64,000 nucleotides of DNA from Pseudomonas parafulva. GTDB taxonomy: Bacteria > Pseudomonadota > Gammaproteobacteria > Pseudomonadales > Pseudomonadaceae. Location of the stretch: positions 3,100,001-3,164,000 of the forward strand of contig NZ_CP009747.1 in the NCBI RefSeq assembly GCF_000800255.1. The letters are read 5' to 3'. The notes under the pieces are model-generated. The model ran no database searches and was not told the DNA's origin. It saw nothing but the letters and a program-made list of their open reading frames with translations. Positions within the stretch are counted from its first letter, which is position 1. Each line of letters starts with the position of its first letter. Position numbers and translations under genes: made by a program. Below are positions 31,029-40,862 of the stretch, in pieces.

Positions 31029-32576
31029 ATGCCCCGTAAAACCTGGCGCGCTGCGCTCGCTGCCTATGCCAGCCCGTCAACGCTGGTGCTGTTGTTGCTC
31101 GGCTTTGCCGCTGGCCTGCCCTACATGCTGGTGTTTTCCACGCTCTCGGTGTGGCTGCGCGAAGCGGGAGTCGCCCGCGAAACCATCGGCTACGCCAGCC
31201 TGATCGGTCTGGCCTATGCCTTCAAGTGGGTCTGGTCACCGCTGCTGGACCAATGGCGTCTGCCGGTACTGGGCGGCATGGGCCGACGTCGCTCCTGGTT
31301 GTTGCTGTCACAAGTGCTGGTGGTGGTGGGGTTGATGGGCATGGGCCTGTGCGACCCGCAGAAGCACCTGTCTTGGCTGATTGCCCTGGCGGTGCTGGTG
31401 GCGTTCGCCTCGGCCACCCAGGACATCGCCGTCGATGCCTACCGCCTGGAAATCGCCGACGACCAGCGCCAGGCCGCCTTGGCGGCCAGCTACATGGCCG
31501 GCTATCGGGTCGCTGCACTGCTGGCCACCGCAGGCGCGCTGTTCTTCGCCGAGTGGTTCGGCTCCACCGGTTTCAGTTATCTGCACAAAGCCTGGACCGG
31601 CACCTATGTCCTGTTCGGCGTGCTCATGCTGCCCGCGCTGTTCACCACCTTGGTGATGCGCGAACCGGCGGTGCCGCTGCGCACCCAACTGTCGGCCGCG
31701 CGCTATGGCCTGATGCACCAGTTGGCCTCGGTGTTCGTGCTGATCATCCTGTTGGTGTCGGTACCGGCAAGCTTCACCCAGATGTTCAACACCGACTGGG
31801 CCAGCGTGGTGTTCGGCAATGCGACGATGCTCGACCTGCTGCGCGAAGACCGTGCCTTCCTGCGCCTGATCCTCTACGCGCTGCTGACCTGGGCCTGTCT
31901 GTCGTCCATGGGCCGGCGTGGCCTGGCGCCGGTGCTGACGCCGGTCAACGACTTCATCGTCCGCTACCGCTGGCAGGCCCTGCTGTTGCTGGGGCTGATC
32001 GCTACCTATCGAATGTCGGACACGGTGATGGGCGTGATGGCCAACGTGTTCTACATCGACATGGGCTTCACCAAGGATCAGATCGCCAGCGTGAGCAAGA
32101 TCTTCGGCCTGATCATGACCTTGGTGGGTGCTGGCGTCGGCGGGCTGCTGATCGTGCGCTTCGGCATCTTGCCGATCCTGTTCATCGGCGGCATCGCCTC
32201 GGCGGCCACCAACATCCTGTTCGTGATGTTGGCCGACATGGGACCGAACCTGGAGATGCTGGTGGTGACCATCTCGCTGGACAACTTCAGCTCAGGGATG
32301 GCCACCTCGGCCTTCGTCGCCTACCTGTCGAGCCTGACCAACCTGAAGTTCTCTGCCACCCAATACGCGCTGCTGAGCTCGATCATGCTGCTGCTGCCAC
32401 GCCTGATCGGCGGCTACTCGGGCGTGATGGTGGAGAAGTTCGGTTACCACAACTTCTTCATCATCACCGCCCTGTTGGGCGTGCCGACGCTGATCCTGAT
32501 TGCCCTGCACTGGCATCAGGAGATCAAACGCGGCAAGCAGGTCGAGGCGCAAACCCAGACGAGCGAGCAGCCCTGA
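31029..32576 (+). CDS. ampG: Muropeptide permease AmpG
   Basis: Inner-membrane major facilitator (515 residues) that imports anhydromuropeptides for cell wall recycling, feeding the signal for AmpR/AmpC induction. The family start (LLLLGFAAGLPYMLVFSTLSVWLREAGV) and the signature SLIGLAYAFKWVWSPLLDQ, then ATQDIAVDAYRLE are present, with about 12-14 membrane helices and a polar C-terminus. In P. aeruginosa ampG lies in the same groESL-secA neighbourhood (recalled). It converges on the MdfA-like gene. Confidence 0.92.
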   Translation: MPRKTWRAALAAYASPSTLVLLLLGFAAGLPYMLVFSTLSVWLREAGVARETIGYASLIGLAYAFKWVWSPLLDQWRLPVLGGMGRRRSWLLLSQVLVVVGLMGMGLCDPQKHLSWLIALAVLVAFASATQDIAVDAYRLEIADDQRQAALAASYMAGYRVAALLATAGALFFAEWFGSTGFSYLHKAWTGTYVLFGVLMLPALFTTLVMREPAVPLRTQLSAARYGLMHQLASVFVLIILLVSVPASFTQMFNTDWASVVFGNATMLDLLREDRAFLRLILYALLTWACLSSMGRRGLAPVLTPVNDFIVRYRWQALLLLGLIATYRMSDTVMGVMANVFYIDMGFTKDQIASVSKIFGLIMTLVGAGVGGLLIVRFGILPILFIGGIASAATNILFVMLADMGPNLEMLVVTISLDNFSSGMATSAFVAYLSSLTNLKFSATQYALLSSIMLLLPRLIGGYSGVMVEKFGYHNFFIITALLGVPTLILIALHWHQEIKRGKQVEAQTQTSEQP

Positions 32577-32628
32577 TCGATCGCCGCGCCGGCCCCGGCA
32601 GGCGCGGCGCCGCGCAGCAGCGATCGAT
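32575..32628. terminator. Hairpin region between convergent ampG and mdfA-like gene
   Basis: Outer arms ATCGATCGC / GCGATCGAT and an inner hairpin GCCGCGCC / GGCGCGGC (32583-32608) can fold just after the ampG stop. There is no T run, so termination is likely only by structure. Confidence 0.4.
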
Positions 32629-32639
32629 TCACGCGCGCC

Positions 32640-33884
32640 TCAACCCGCGACGACCCCTTCCCCGCCCCGCCCGCCAACGATGAACCACAGCGGCCAGATC
32701 GCCAGTGCACCGGCGATCCCCGCCGCCAGCGCGAAGTGCAGCAAGCTGGCGCCGGCGCCGATCATCGCCAGCAACGCGCCGCCGAGCCCCAGCAGGGCGA
32801 TGGTGATCATGCCCAGCATGGCCGAGACCAGCCCCTTGCTCTGCTCGCTGGCAAACAGCGTCATGCGGTACAGCACCGCGTTGGCCACACCCAGGCCTAA
32901 TGCGTACAGCGACATGCCGGCCACTACGCTGATCACCGTCGGTCGTAGCCAGGTCGCCAGCACCAGCAACCCCAGACCCGCCAGGTAAGGCCACAGCGCA
33001 CCGCGCACCAATGCGGGTAGCGGGTAACGGTCGGCAATCCGGTTGATGATCAGATTGCCCAGGATCAACCCGCCGAACACTGGCAATTGCCACAGGGCGT
33101 AATCCAGAGTGCTCAGCCCTTCGTCATGGATCAGCAGCACCGGCGACAAGCCGATCCAGCCAATCAGTGGCAGCCCCACCAGACCCAATGCCGCGCTGCC
33201 AGCAACGAACTGACGGTTCTTCAGCAGTTGCCCGTAGCCGGCCAGCAGCGGCAGCAGATGGATCGGCGTGAACGCCAGGCGCGAGCCATCGCGACGTTCC
33301 ACGCCCAAGGTTTCGGGCATCAGCCGGTACAACAATCCCCAGCACAGCAAGGCACCGACGGCGAAGGCCACGAACAGCCAGCGCCAGTCCAGCCATTGCA
33401 GCAGCAAGGTGCCGACCAGCGGTCCGAGCAACGGCGATAGCAGGGCGATGTTGGCCAGCAGCGCCATCATCCGCACCGCGTCCGCCTCGCTGAAGGCTTC
33501 GTTCAGCGCCGGATAGCTCACCGTCACCACGAAGCCCAGGCCGATGCCCTGCAGCAGGCGCAGCAGGTTGAACAGACCAATGTCCTGGACCCAGAAGGTC
33601 GCCAGGCAGGCAATGCCGAAGAAAATGCAGCCACCCAGCAGCAGCGGGCGACGGCCATAGCGGTCGGCCAAGGGTCCGATCAGCCATTGCAGCAGCACGC
33701 CGCCGAGCAGGTAGAGGTTCAGCGCATGGGGAATGAACTCGGGACTGGCCTGCAGGTGGTCGACCACCACCGGCATGGCCGGCATCACGGCGTCGCTGGC
33801 CAGGTAGGTGAGCAACTCGAACAGCGCCAGGGTGAGGCCGAAGAGCAGCGCGCGCAGAGGGGTGATGTACAGCAGTGGTTTCAT
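32640..33884 (-). CDS. MdfA-like MFS drug exporter
   Basis: Twelve-helix drug:H+ antiporter (414 residues). The N-terminal segment ALFELLTYLASDAVMPAMP resembles helix 1 of MdfA, keeping the acidic pair (Glu in FEL, Asp in SDA) that is essential in that transporter. The motif A loop GPLADRYGRRPLLLGG and a motif C-like segment (ALLSPLLGPLVGTLL) are also clear. Substrate range cannot be told. The ATG at 33884 is chosen over a TTG at 33902; neither has a strong ribosome site. Confidence 0.82.
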   Translation of the reverse strand: MKPLLYITPLRALLFGLTLALFELLTYLASDAVMPAMPVVVDHLQASPEFIPHALNLYLLGGVLLQWLIGPLADRYGRRPLLLGGCIFFGIACLATFWVQDIGLFNLLRLLQGIGLGFVVTVSYPALNEAFSEADAVRMMALLANIALLSPLLGPLVGTLLLQWLDWRWLFVAFAVGALLCWGLLYRLMPETLGVERRDGSRLAFTPIHLLPLLAGYGQLLKNRQFVAGSAALGLVGLPLIGWIGLSPVLLIHDEGLSTLDYALWQLPVFGGLILGNLIINRIADRYPLPALVRGALWPYLAGLGLLVLATWLRPTVISVVAGMSLYALGLGVANAVLYRMTLFASEQSKGLVSAMLGMITIALLGLGGALLAMIGAGASLLHFALAAGIAGALAIWPLWFIVGGRGGEGVVAG

Positions 33885-34000
33885 GGTCGGGTATCGCGGC
33901 AAGGCAAAGGGAGGGCCAGGGTATATGCCATAAACGGCGGGCCAGTGTTGTGAGCAAGTGTAAAGGTGCTATTCGCTGACCGTGCTGAGACGGCAAAAGG

Positions 34001-34055
34001 CCGCACTTGCTGGGGAAAACTCCCTGCAAGCGCGGCCCTTTGCCGCTGCGAAGTC
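34001..34055 (-). terminator. Terminator-like hairpin after mscS
   Basis: GGCAAAAGGCCGCACTTGC pairs with GCAAGCGCGGCCCTTTGCC apart from two positions, with the loop AGGGAGTTTTCCCCA on the minus strand. The A-rich/T-rich ends give it terminator character for mscS. Confidence 0.6.
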
Positions 34056-34082
34056 GGCTATGCGCCGGCCTTGGAGACGCGC

Positions 34083-34925
34083 TTATTGCGCAGCCGCCTC
34101 CTGCACCACGCGAACCACCCGCTGCGGGAACGGGATGTCGATGCCTTCGGCCTTGAGTCGGTCACGGGCCTGCTCGTTGAGCATGAACATCATGTCCCAG
34201 TAGTCGGAGGTCTTGGTCCACAGGCGCAACGACACGGTGATCGAACTGTCGCCCAGGTTCGACACCACCGCCACCGGCGCAGGATCGGCCAGTACGCGCG
34301 GATCCTTGGCCAGTTCCAGCAACACATTGCGCGCTTTCTGCAGGTCGGCTTCGTAATCGACGCCGACATCGAACACCACCTTGCGCGTCGGCTGGCGGTT
34401 GGTGTTGGTGATGATGCCGTTGGACAGACTGCCGTTGGGCAGGATCACCGTCTTGTTGTCACCGGTGCGCAGCACGGTATGGAAGATCTGGATGCTGTCG
34501 ACGGTGCCGCTGACGCCCTGGGCTTCGATCCAGTCGCCGATGCGGAACGGTCTGAACAGCAGGATCAGCACGCCGCCGGCGAAGTTCGCCAGGCTGCCCT
34601 GCAGCGCCAGACCGATGGCCAGTACCGCACCCCCCATGGCAGCGACGAACGAGGTGGTTTCGATGCCGATCATCGAGGCCACGCTGATCGCCAGCATCAC
34701 TTTCAAGGCGATATTGGCCAGGGTGCGAATGAAACCCTGCAAGGCCGGATCGGCGACGCGCAAGCCCACCAGCCGTCCCAGGCGGTCACTGATCTTGCTG
34801 GTGACCCACCAGCCGATGGCGAGTGTGAGCAGCGCCAGCAACAGGCGGCTGCCGTAGGCCATGATCAAGGGAATCCAAGTCTGGGACTGGCGAACCAGTT
34901 GGTCGACTTCGGCGTTCAAATCCAT
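34083..34925 (-). CDS. mscS: Small-conductance mechanosensitive channel MscS
   Basis: Tension-gated channel (280 residues) that releases solutes on osmotic downshock. Three N-terminal helices end in the pore helix AAMGGAVLAIGLALQGSLANFAGGVLILLFRPFRIGD split over its Gly/Ala repeats. The cytosolic beta domain (VSGTVDSIQIFHTVLRTGDNKTVILPNG) and the C-terminal alpha/beta domain follow. Length matches E. coli MscS. ATG at 34925 with AGGAGA upstream. Confidence 0.95.
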   Translation of the reverse strand: MDLNAEVDQLVRQSQTWIPLIMAYGSRLLLALLTLAIGWWVTSKISDRLGRLVGLRVADPALQGFIRTLANIALKVMLAISVASMIGIETTSFVAAMGGAVLAIGLALQGSLANFAGGVLILLFRPFRIGDWIEAQGVSGTVDSIQIFHTVLRTGDNKTVILPNGSLSNGIITNTNRQPTRKVVFDVGVDYEADLQKARNVLLELAKDPRVLADPAPVAVVSNLGDSSITVSLRLWTKTSDYWDMMFMLNEQARDRLKAEGIDIPFPQRVVRVVQEAAAQ

Positions 34926-35040
34926 GTTCTTCTCCTGAATGCCTGACGGCAGGTCTTGAATGAAGCAGGCCGCCGTGCGTCCAGCGGCCCGGAACCGATG
35001 GACCGCTCATGCCGCCATCGGGTTCCTGGGAAAAGCCTGA

Positions 35041-35526
35041 TCAATCGCGGAAGTTGTTGTACTGCAACGGCATCTCGAATTCCTTGGTGCGCAGCAGGGC
35101 AATGGCTTCCTGCAGGTCGTCACGCTTCTTGCCGGTGATGCGCACCTGCTCGCCCTGGATGGCGGCCTGGACCTTGAGCTTGGCATCCTTGATGGTGGCG
35201 ACGATCTTTTTCGCCAGGTCCTTGTCGATGCCCTCGCGGAACTTGGCTTCCTGCTTCTTCTCCTTACCGGAGGCGTAGGGGTCTTGGGTTTCCAGGCACT
35301 TCACGTCGATCTTGCGCTTGACCAGTGCCAAGCGGAGGATCTCCAGCATGGCCTCGAGCTGGAACTCCTCCTCAGCAGTCAGCAGTATGGTCTGATCTTT
35401 GTCCTTGAACTCGAAGGTGCCCTTGCCCTTGAGGTCGTAGCGGCGGTCCAGATCCTTGATAGCGTTGTCGACCGCGTTCTTCACTTCGTGCTTGTCCAGT
35501 TCCGATACCACGTCGAACGACGGCAT
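35041..35526 (-). CDS. yajQ: YajQ-family cyclic-di-GMP-binding protein
   Basis: Cytosolic nucleotide-binding protein (161 residues) with two ferredoxin-like domains. It starts [22 protein letters not shown] and contains the signature [22 protein letters not shown]. Family members bind cyclic di-GMP and, in Xanthomonas, act with a transcription factor; the role here is inferred. ATG at 35526 with GGAGAAC upstream. Divergent from the PanE-like gene. Confidence 0.92.
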   Translation of the reverse strand: MPSFDVVSELDKHEVKNAVDNAIKDLDRRYDLKGKGTFEFKDKDQTILLTAEEEFQLEAMLEILRLALVKRKIDVKCLETQDPYASGKEKKQEAKFREGIDKDLAKKIVATIKDAKLKVQAAIQGEQVRITGKKRDDLQEAIALLRTKEFEMPLQYNNFRD

Positions 35527-35578
35527 GGGTGTTCTCCATAAAAAAGCGCGCTCGATGCGAAGATGGAGCGCGTCGGGT

Positions 35579-36542
<964 letters not shown>

Positions 36543-36572
36543 CGTCGCCCACCCTTCCACACGGACCTTGCC

Positions 36573-38603
36573 ATGACCTTGCGCCAACGCCTGGAAAACC
36601 TCCCGGTCGGGCAGAAACTGCTGGCCGCGCTGCTGGTGCTTTTGGTGACCATTCTGCTGGTAGCCAACCTGGCCTTCATCAGCGCCGCCTACTGGATCAC
36701 CCAGGACAGCATGGGCCCGCAAGCCCTGCAGACCATTGGCCGCCTGGTGGCCAATCCACAGCTTTCGGCGCAGGCCAGCGAATCCGCGGAGGACGCCCAC
36801 GCCCTGCTCAAGGAATTGGACAGCTACACGCCACTGCGCGCCGCGGCCGTCTACGGCAGCGATGGCAAGCTGCTCGCCCAGCTCCAGCATGGCCAAGCGT
36901 TGAGCATGCCCAAGCGCTACCGCAACATCGACGGCTGGCGCCTGACCGAATTTCGCAATACCCAGTTGATCGCCCTGCCGCGCCCCGGCAACCCGCCCGC
37001 GCACTTGCTGCTGGTGGCCAGCAGCGAGCTGCCGATGGCCTTCTACACCGGCACCTTGTCGGCGAGCCTGGCGATCCTGGTGTTCAGCGTGCTGCTGTGG
37101 GTGGTCATCGCCCGGCAGATCAAACGCCTGATCACCCAGCCGATCAACCGTCTGGAAGAGTTGTCGCGCCAGGTCACCCGCGAAGAGAGCTACGCCCTGC
37201 GCGCCCAGCGCGGCAACGACGACGAGATCGGCAGCCTGGCCGCGGCCTTCAATACCATGCTGTCGCGCATCGAGGCGCGCGAAGACCAGCTCAAGCGTGC
37301 CCGCGACGAGTTCCAGTCGGCCTATGACCAAGCCCAGGGCCTGGCTGAGGAAACCCGCCACACCAACCGCAAGCTGGAGCTGGAAGTGCAGGTGCGCAGC
37401 AAGATCGAGAAGAAGCTCACCGGCTTTCAGAACTACCTCAACAGCATCATCGACTCCATGCCTTCGGCGCTTATCGCCCTCGACGAACAGCTCTACGTCA
37501 CCCAGTGGAACCAGGAGGCCACGGCGCTCTCCGGCACGCCCCTGCACCAGGCGCTGAACCAGCCGATCTTCATCGCCTTCGAGCCACTCAAGCCGTTCCT
37601 GCCGCAACTCAAGGACACCGTGCAGAAGCACCGGGTGGCCAAGATCGACCGGGTCACCTGGCCCAAGGACGACGAGCCGCGCCACTACGCCCTGACCTTC
37701 TATCCCCTGACCGGCGGCGGCGGACGCGGCGTAGTGATCCGAATCGACGACATCACCCAGCGCCTGTCGTTGGAGGAAATGATGGTGCAATCGGAAAAGA
37801 TGCTCTCGGTGGGCGGTCTGGCGGCGGGCATGGCGCACGAGATCAACAACCCGCTTGGCGCGATCCTGCACAACGTGCAGAACATCCGCCGGCGATTGTC
37901 GCCGGAGTTGCCGCGCAATCAGCAGCAGGCCGAGGAGTTGGGCATCGAACTGGCTACCGTCAACCGCTACCTGGACAGCCGCGAGGTGCCGCAACTGCTC
38001 GAAGGTATTCGTCAGGCAGGCGCGCGCGCAGCGAAGATCGTCACCCACATGCTCAGTTTCAGCCGCCGCAGCGATCGACAACTGGCGCCCTGCGACCTGC
38101 CCGCCCTGATCGACCAAGCGCTGGAAATTGCCGGCAACGACTTCGACCTGACCGGCGGCTTCGACTTCAAGGGCCAGGCCATCGTCCGCCAGTTCGATCC
38201 CGAGTTGGGGCCAGTACCGTGCACAGCGAACGAACTGGAGCAGGTGCTGCTCAACCTGCTGAAGAACGCCGCGCAGGCCATTCACCAGCGCCCGGCGCCC
38301 AGCGAGCCGGGGCGCATCGTGTTGCGCACACGGCTCAATCCCCCGTGGGCCGAGATCCAGGTGGAAGACAACGGCGTGGGCATGCCCGAGTCGGTGCGCA
38401 AGCGCACTTTCGAGCCGTTCTTCACCACCAAGGAGATCGGCCAGGGTACGGGCCTGGGACTGTCGGTGTCGTACTTCATCATCACCAACAACCACAAGGG
38501 GCAGATGGAGGTGCACTCCACCCCGGGCCAGGGCACCTGTTTCACCCTCCGCCTGCCCCTCAGTCAAGCGGGCGCGCACCGCTCGCAGCAGACGGAGGCA
38601 TGA
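36573..38603 (+). CDS. Orphan membrane sensor histidine kinase
   Basis: Sensor kinase of 676 residues. One helix near residues 15-38 and another near 160-181 flank a periplasmic sensor domain. A HAMP domain (about 182-235) and coiled coil (to about 280) are followed by a PAS domain (about 285-395, LNSIIDSMPSALIALDEQL). The phospho-acceptor is His422 in GMAHEINNPLGAILHNVQN. The ATPase shows LLNLLKNAAQAIHQ, DNGVGMPESV and GTGLGLSVSYFI. No response regulator is adjacent and there is no receiver domain, so the partner is unknown. The stop overlaps nothing, but the cobalamin adenosyltransferase starts two bases on. Confidence 0.92.
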   Translation: MTLRQRLENLPVGQKLLAALLVLLVTILLVANLAFISAAYWITQDSMGPQALQTIGRLVANPQLSAQASESAEDAHALLKELDSYTPLRAAAVYGSDGKLLAQLQHGQALSMPKRYRNIDGWRLTEFRNTQLIALPRPGNPPAHLLLVASSELPMAFYTGTLSASLAILVFSVLLWVVIARQIKRLITQPINRLEELSRQVTREESYALRAQRGNDDEIGSLAAAFNTMLSRIEAREDQLKRARDEFQSAYDQAQGLAEETRHTNRKLELEVQVRSKIEKKLTGFQNYLNSIIDSMPSALIALDEQLYVTQWNQEATALSGTPLHQALNQPIFIAFEPLKPFLPQLKDTVQKHRVAKIDRVTWPKDDEPRHYALTFYPLTGGGGRGVVIRIDDITQRLSLEEMMVQSEKMLSVGGLAAGMAHEINNPLGAILHNVQNIRRRLSPELPRNQQQAEELGIELATVNRYLDSREVPQLLEGIRQAGARAAKIVTHMLSFSRRSDRQLAPCDLPALIDQALEIAGNDFDLTGGFDFKGQAIVRQFDPELGPVPCTANELEQVLLNLLKNAAQAIHQRPAPSEPGRIVLRTRLNPPWAEIQVEDNGVGMPESVRKRTFEPFFTTKEIGQGTGLGLSVSYFIITNNHKGQMEVHSTPGQGTCFTLRLPLSQAGAHRSQQTEA

Positions 38604-38604
38604 C

Positions 38605-39171
38605 ATGGGCTATCGCCTGTCGAAGATCTACACCCGCACCGGTGACCAGGGCGAAACGGGCCTGGGCGATGGCCGCCGCGTGCCCAAGGACCACCCGCGC
38701 ATCGAGGCCATCGGCGAGGTGGACATGCTCAACAGCCAGTTGGGCCTGCTGCTGGCGGGACTGGCCGAACACGGATTGGTCGAACTGAGCGAGGTGCTCG
38801 AACCTTGCCAGCACCGGCTGTTCGACCTCGGTGGCGAACTGGCGATGCCCAGTTACCAGGCGCTGAACCAAGCGGAGGTGGGCCGACTTGAAGCGGCCAT
38901 CGACCGTTGGAACGACGAACTGGGACCGTTGAAGAACTTCATCCTGCCCAGCGGCTCGGCCTTGGTGGCCCAGGCCCACGTGTGCCGGGCGCAGGCCCGT
39001 AGCGCCGAGCGGCGGTGTCAGCAGCTCAACGCCCTGGAGCCGTTGGAAGGGGTGGGGTTGGCGTACATCAATCGGCTGTCCGATCTGCTGTTCGTGGCGG
39101 CAAGGATTATCGGAAGACGCCAGGGTGTTGCTGAGGTGCTGTGGCAGGCGGCGGAGAAACCGCAGGGCTAG
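38605..39171 (+). CDS. Cob(I)alamin adenosyltransferase, PduO type
   Basis: Trimeric enzyme (188 residues) that moves the adenosyl group of ATP onto cobalt to give coenzyme B12. The N-terminal ATP motif SKIYTRTGDQGETGLGDGRRV and the later VCRAQARSAERR plus YINRLSDLLFVAAR motifs are diagnostic of the PduO/MMAB class. It starts immediately after the sensor kinase stop, so co-transcription is likely, although no functional link is known. Converges on the Nudix-ThiE gene, with a GC hairpin between. Confidence 0.92.
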   Translation: MGYRLSKIYTRTGDQGETGLGDGRRVPKDHPRIEAIGEVDMLNSQLGLLLAGLAEHGLVELSEVLEPCQHRLFDLGGELAMPSYQALNQAEVGRLEAAIDRWNDELGPLKNFILPSGSALVAQAHVCRAQARSAERRCQQLNALEPLEGVGLAYINRLSDLLFVAARIIGRRQGVAEVLWQAAEKPQG

Positions 39172-39190
39172 ACGGGCGGCGGCAGCACGC

Positions 39191-39207
39191 GGGCCGCATC
39201 GCGGCCC
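39191..39207. terminator. GC hairpin between convergent genes
   Basis: GGGCCGC-ATC-GCGGCCC forms a perfect 7-bp stem with a three-base loop, about midway between the two stop codons. It has no T run. Confidence 0.4.
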
Positions 39208-39234
39208 TGCCCTGCTGCACCAGAGCCAAACGCG

Positions 39235-40179
39235 TCAGACCTCAGGCCAGAACGCCCGAATGCCTGCAACGCCCTGCCCACCCACCTGCCAGGCACGCGC
39301 TCGGTCCTCAGGACCGACGCCACCCAACAGAAACACCGGATGCTCGAACCCAGCGATCAACCGCTGCGCTTCGCCCCAACCGATTGGCGTCGCGTCGGGG
39401 TGCGTTTGCGTCGGCTGCACGGGCGACAGGGTGACGAAGTCCACCCCCATCTGCCGCGCCAGCTCCAGCTCCTCGGCGCCATGGCACGAGGCCGCCAGCC
39501 AACGGTCGGTGGGAAACGGACGACCTTTGGCGGCGTACTTGCGCAACTGCGCCGCAGTCAGGTGCCAACCAGCGGAAGGAAAGTCGCCCAGCCACTCCAA
39601 CGGCCCCTTGAGCATCAACTGCGCCTTGCCCGCGCACAGTCCTACCGCATCTACCGCCACATCGCGGTACTGCGGGTCGTACATGTCCGGGGCACGCAGT
39701 TGAATCAAGCGGATGCCATCAGCCACCGCCTTCTGGATACCGCGCAGCAGTTGCGGTGTTTCCAGGCCGTCCGGGGTGATCAGATAGCGGTCGGGCAACC
39801 GCGCTGCAGCGACGATCGGTGTGTTGGCCTCGGGGAAGCTGTACTGCGGCAACTCGCGCGGCGACACCCAGGCCAGCGGCTGGCCCTCGGCACCGTGGGG
39901 CTGGCCGCTGAACGCGGTGACCTCACGCACATCCAGCAGCACTTGCTTGTCCGGATAATCGTGACTGACCTGGATCAGCGGACGCGAAGCGCCGACTTCG
40001 ATGCCCAGTTCCTCGCGCAGCTCACGGGCCAGCGCCGTCTCGACGTCTTCACCCGATTCGACCTTGCCACCGGGAAACTCCCACAAGCCGCCCTGATGCT
40101 GGGAGTCGGCACGCCGGGCGATCAGGATGCGGCCATCCTCGCCGCGAATCACGGCTGCCGCGACATGCACCCGCTTCAT
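39235..40179 (-). CDS. mutT: Nudix hydrolase fused to ThiE/TenI-like domain
   Basis: Two-domain protein of 314 residues. Residues 1 to about 130 are a MutT-type Nudix hydrolase: MKRVHVAAAVIRGEDGRILIARR, and the Nudix box GGKVESGEDVETALARELREELGIEV read across its conserved Glu residues. This half should hydrolyse 8-oxo-dGTP to prevent mutation. Residues from about 140 resemble thiamine-phosphate synthase or TenI (IRLIQLRAPDMY, FVTLSPVQPTQTHPDA, FLLGGVGPEDRA). This fusion is common in Pseudomonas; the second domain's role is unknown. ATG at 40179 overlaps the GST stop by four bases. Confidence 0.88.
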   Translation of the reverse strand: MKRVHVAAAVIRGEDGRILIARRADSQHQGGLWEFPGGKVESGEDVETALARELREELGIEVGASRPLIQVSHDYPDKQVLLDVREVTAFSGQPHGAEGQPLAWVSPRELPQYSFPEANTPIVAAARLPDRYLITPDGLETPQLLRGIQKAVADGIRLIQLRAPDMYDPQYRDVAVDAVGLCAGKAQLMLKGPLEWLGDFPSAGWHLTAAQLRKYAAKGRPFPTDRWLAASCHGAEELELARQMGVDFVTLSPVQPTQTHPDATPIGWGEAQRLIAGFEHPVFLLGGVGPEDRARAWQVGGQGVAGIRAFWPEV

Positions 40180-40808
40180 CCGACACGCTCCGCCAGACCG
40201 GCTTGCTGCCAGGCCTGGAAGGCGGGCCAGTTGTAGATCGTCTCGATGTAGGCCGCAGCCTCCGCCGGCACAGCCACGCGATAGGTGCGCAAACGCACGG
40301 CCACCGGGGCGAAGAAGGCATCGGCCAGGCTCGCACGACCGAACAGGAAGGGACCGCTGTCCTTGGCCACCAGGCGGCACTCGGACCACAGCGCGACCAT
40401 GCGGTCGATGTCGGTCTGCACGTCGAGCGGCACACTGTCCAACGCCTGATTGCGCGACAGGTCGAACGGCATGGCACCGCGCAAGGCGAAGAAGCCACTG
40501 TGCATCTGCGCACAGGCCGAGCGGGCCTGAGCGCGCGCGGCCACGTCCGCCGGCCACAACTGCGCCTGGGGATGCTGTTCGTTGAGGTACTCGGCGATGG
40601 CCAGGGAGTCGGCGATGGTGCCGTGTTCGGTCTTGAGTACGGGTACTTTACCCGTGGCCGAGTAGGCCAGAAGACGCGTGGAGGTATCGGCCTGGTTAAG
40701 TTTGACGAGCGTTTCCTCATAAGGCACGCCGGCCAGTTCCAGAGCCAGCGCACCGCGCAGGGACCAGGAGGAATACAGCTTGTCGCCGATGATCAGGTGA
40801 TAGTTCAT
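40176..40808 (-). CDS. Glutathione S-transferase family protein
   Basis: Cytosolic GST (210 residues). The thioredoxin-like N-terminal domain reads MNYHLIIGDKLYSSWSLRGALALELAGVPYEE, with the Ser-Ser-Trp-Ser region at the glutathione site, then GKVPVLKTEHGTIADSLAIAEYL, which carries the conserved cis-Pro and Glu/Asp-Ser pair. The all-helical C-terminal domain follows. Substrate is unknown. It is translationally coupled to the Nudix gene downstream. Confidence 0.9.
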   Translation of the reverse strand: MNYHLIIGDKLYSSWSLRGALALELAGVPYEETLVKLNQADTSTRLLAYSATGKVPVLKTEHGTIADSLAIAEYLNEQHPQAQLWPADVAARAQARSACAQMHSGFFALRGAMPFDLSRNQALDSVPLDVQTDIDRMVALWSECRLVAKDSGPFLFGRASLADAFFAPVAVRLRTYRVAVPAEAAAYIETIYNWPAFQAWQQAGLAERVG

Positions 40809-40836
40809 GGGGTCGGCTCCATCGATCGGAAGAGGT

Positions 40837-40855
40837 GGGGCCGCCCTGCGGCCCC
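40837..40855 (-). terminator. GC hairpin downstream of argJ
   Basis: A perfect 8-bp stem (GGGGCCGC / GCGGCCCC) with a three-base loop sits between argJ and the GST gene. No T run follows on the minus strand, so it may attenuate and not stop transcription. Confidence 0.35.
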
Positions 40856-40862
40856 GGGTGTA

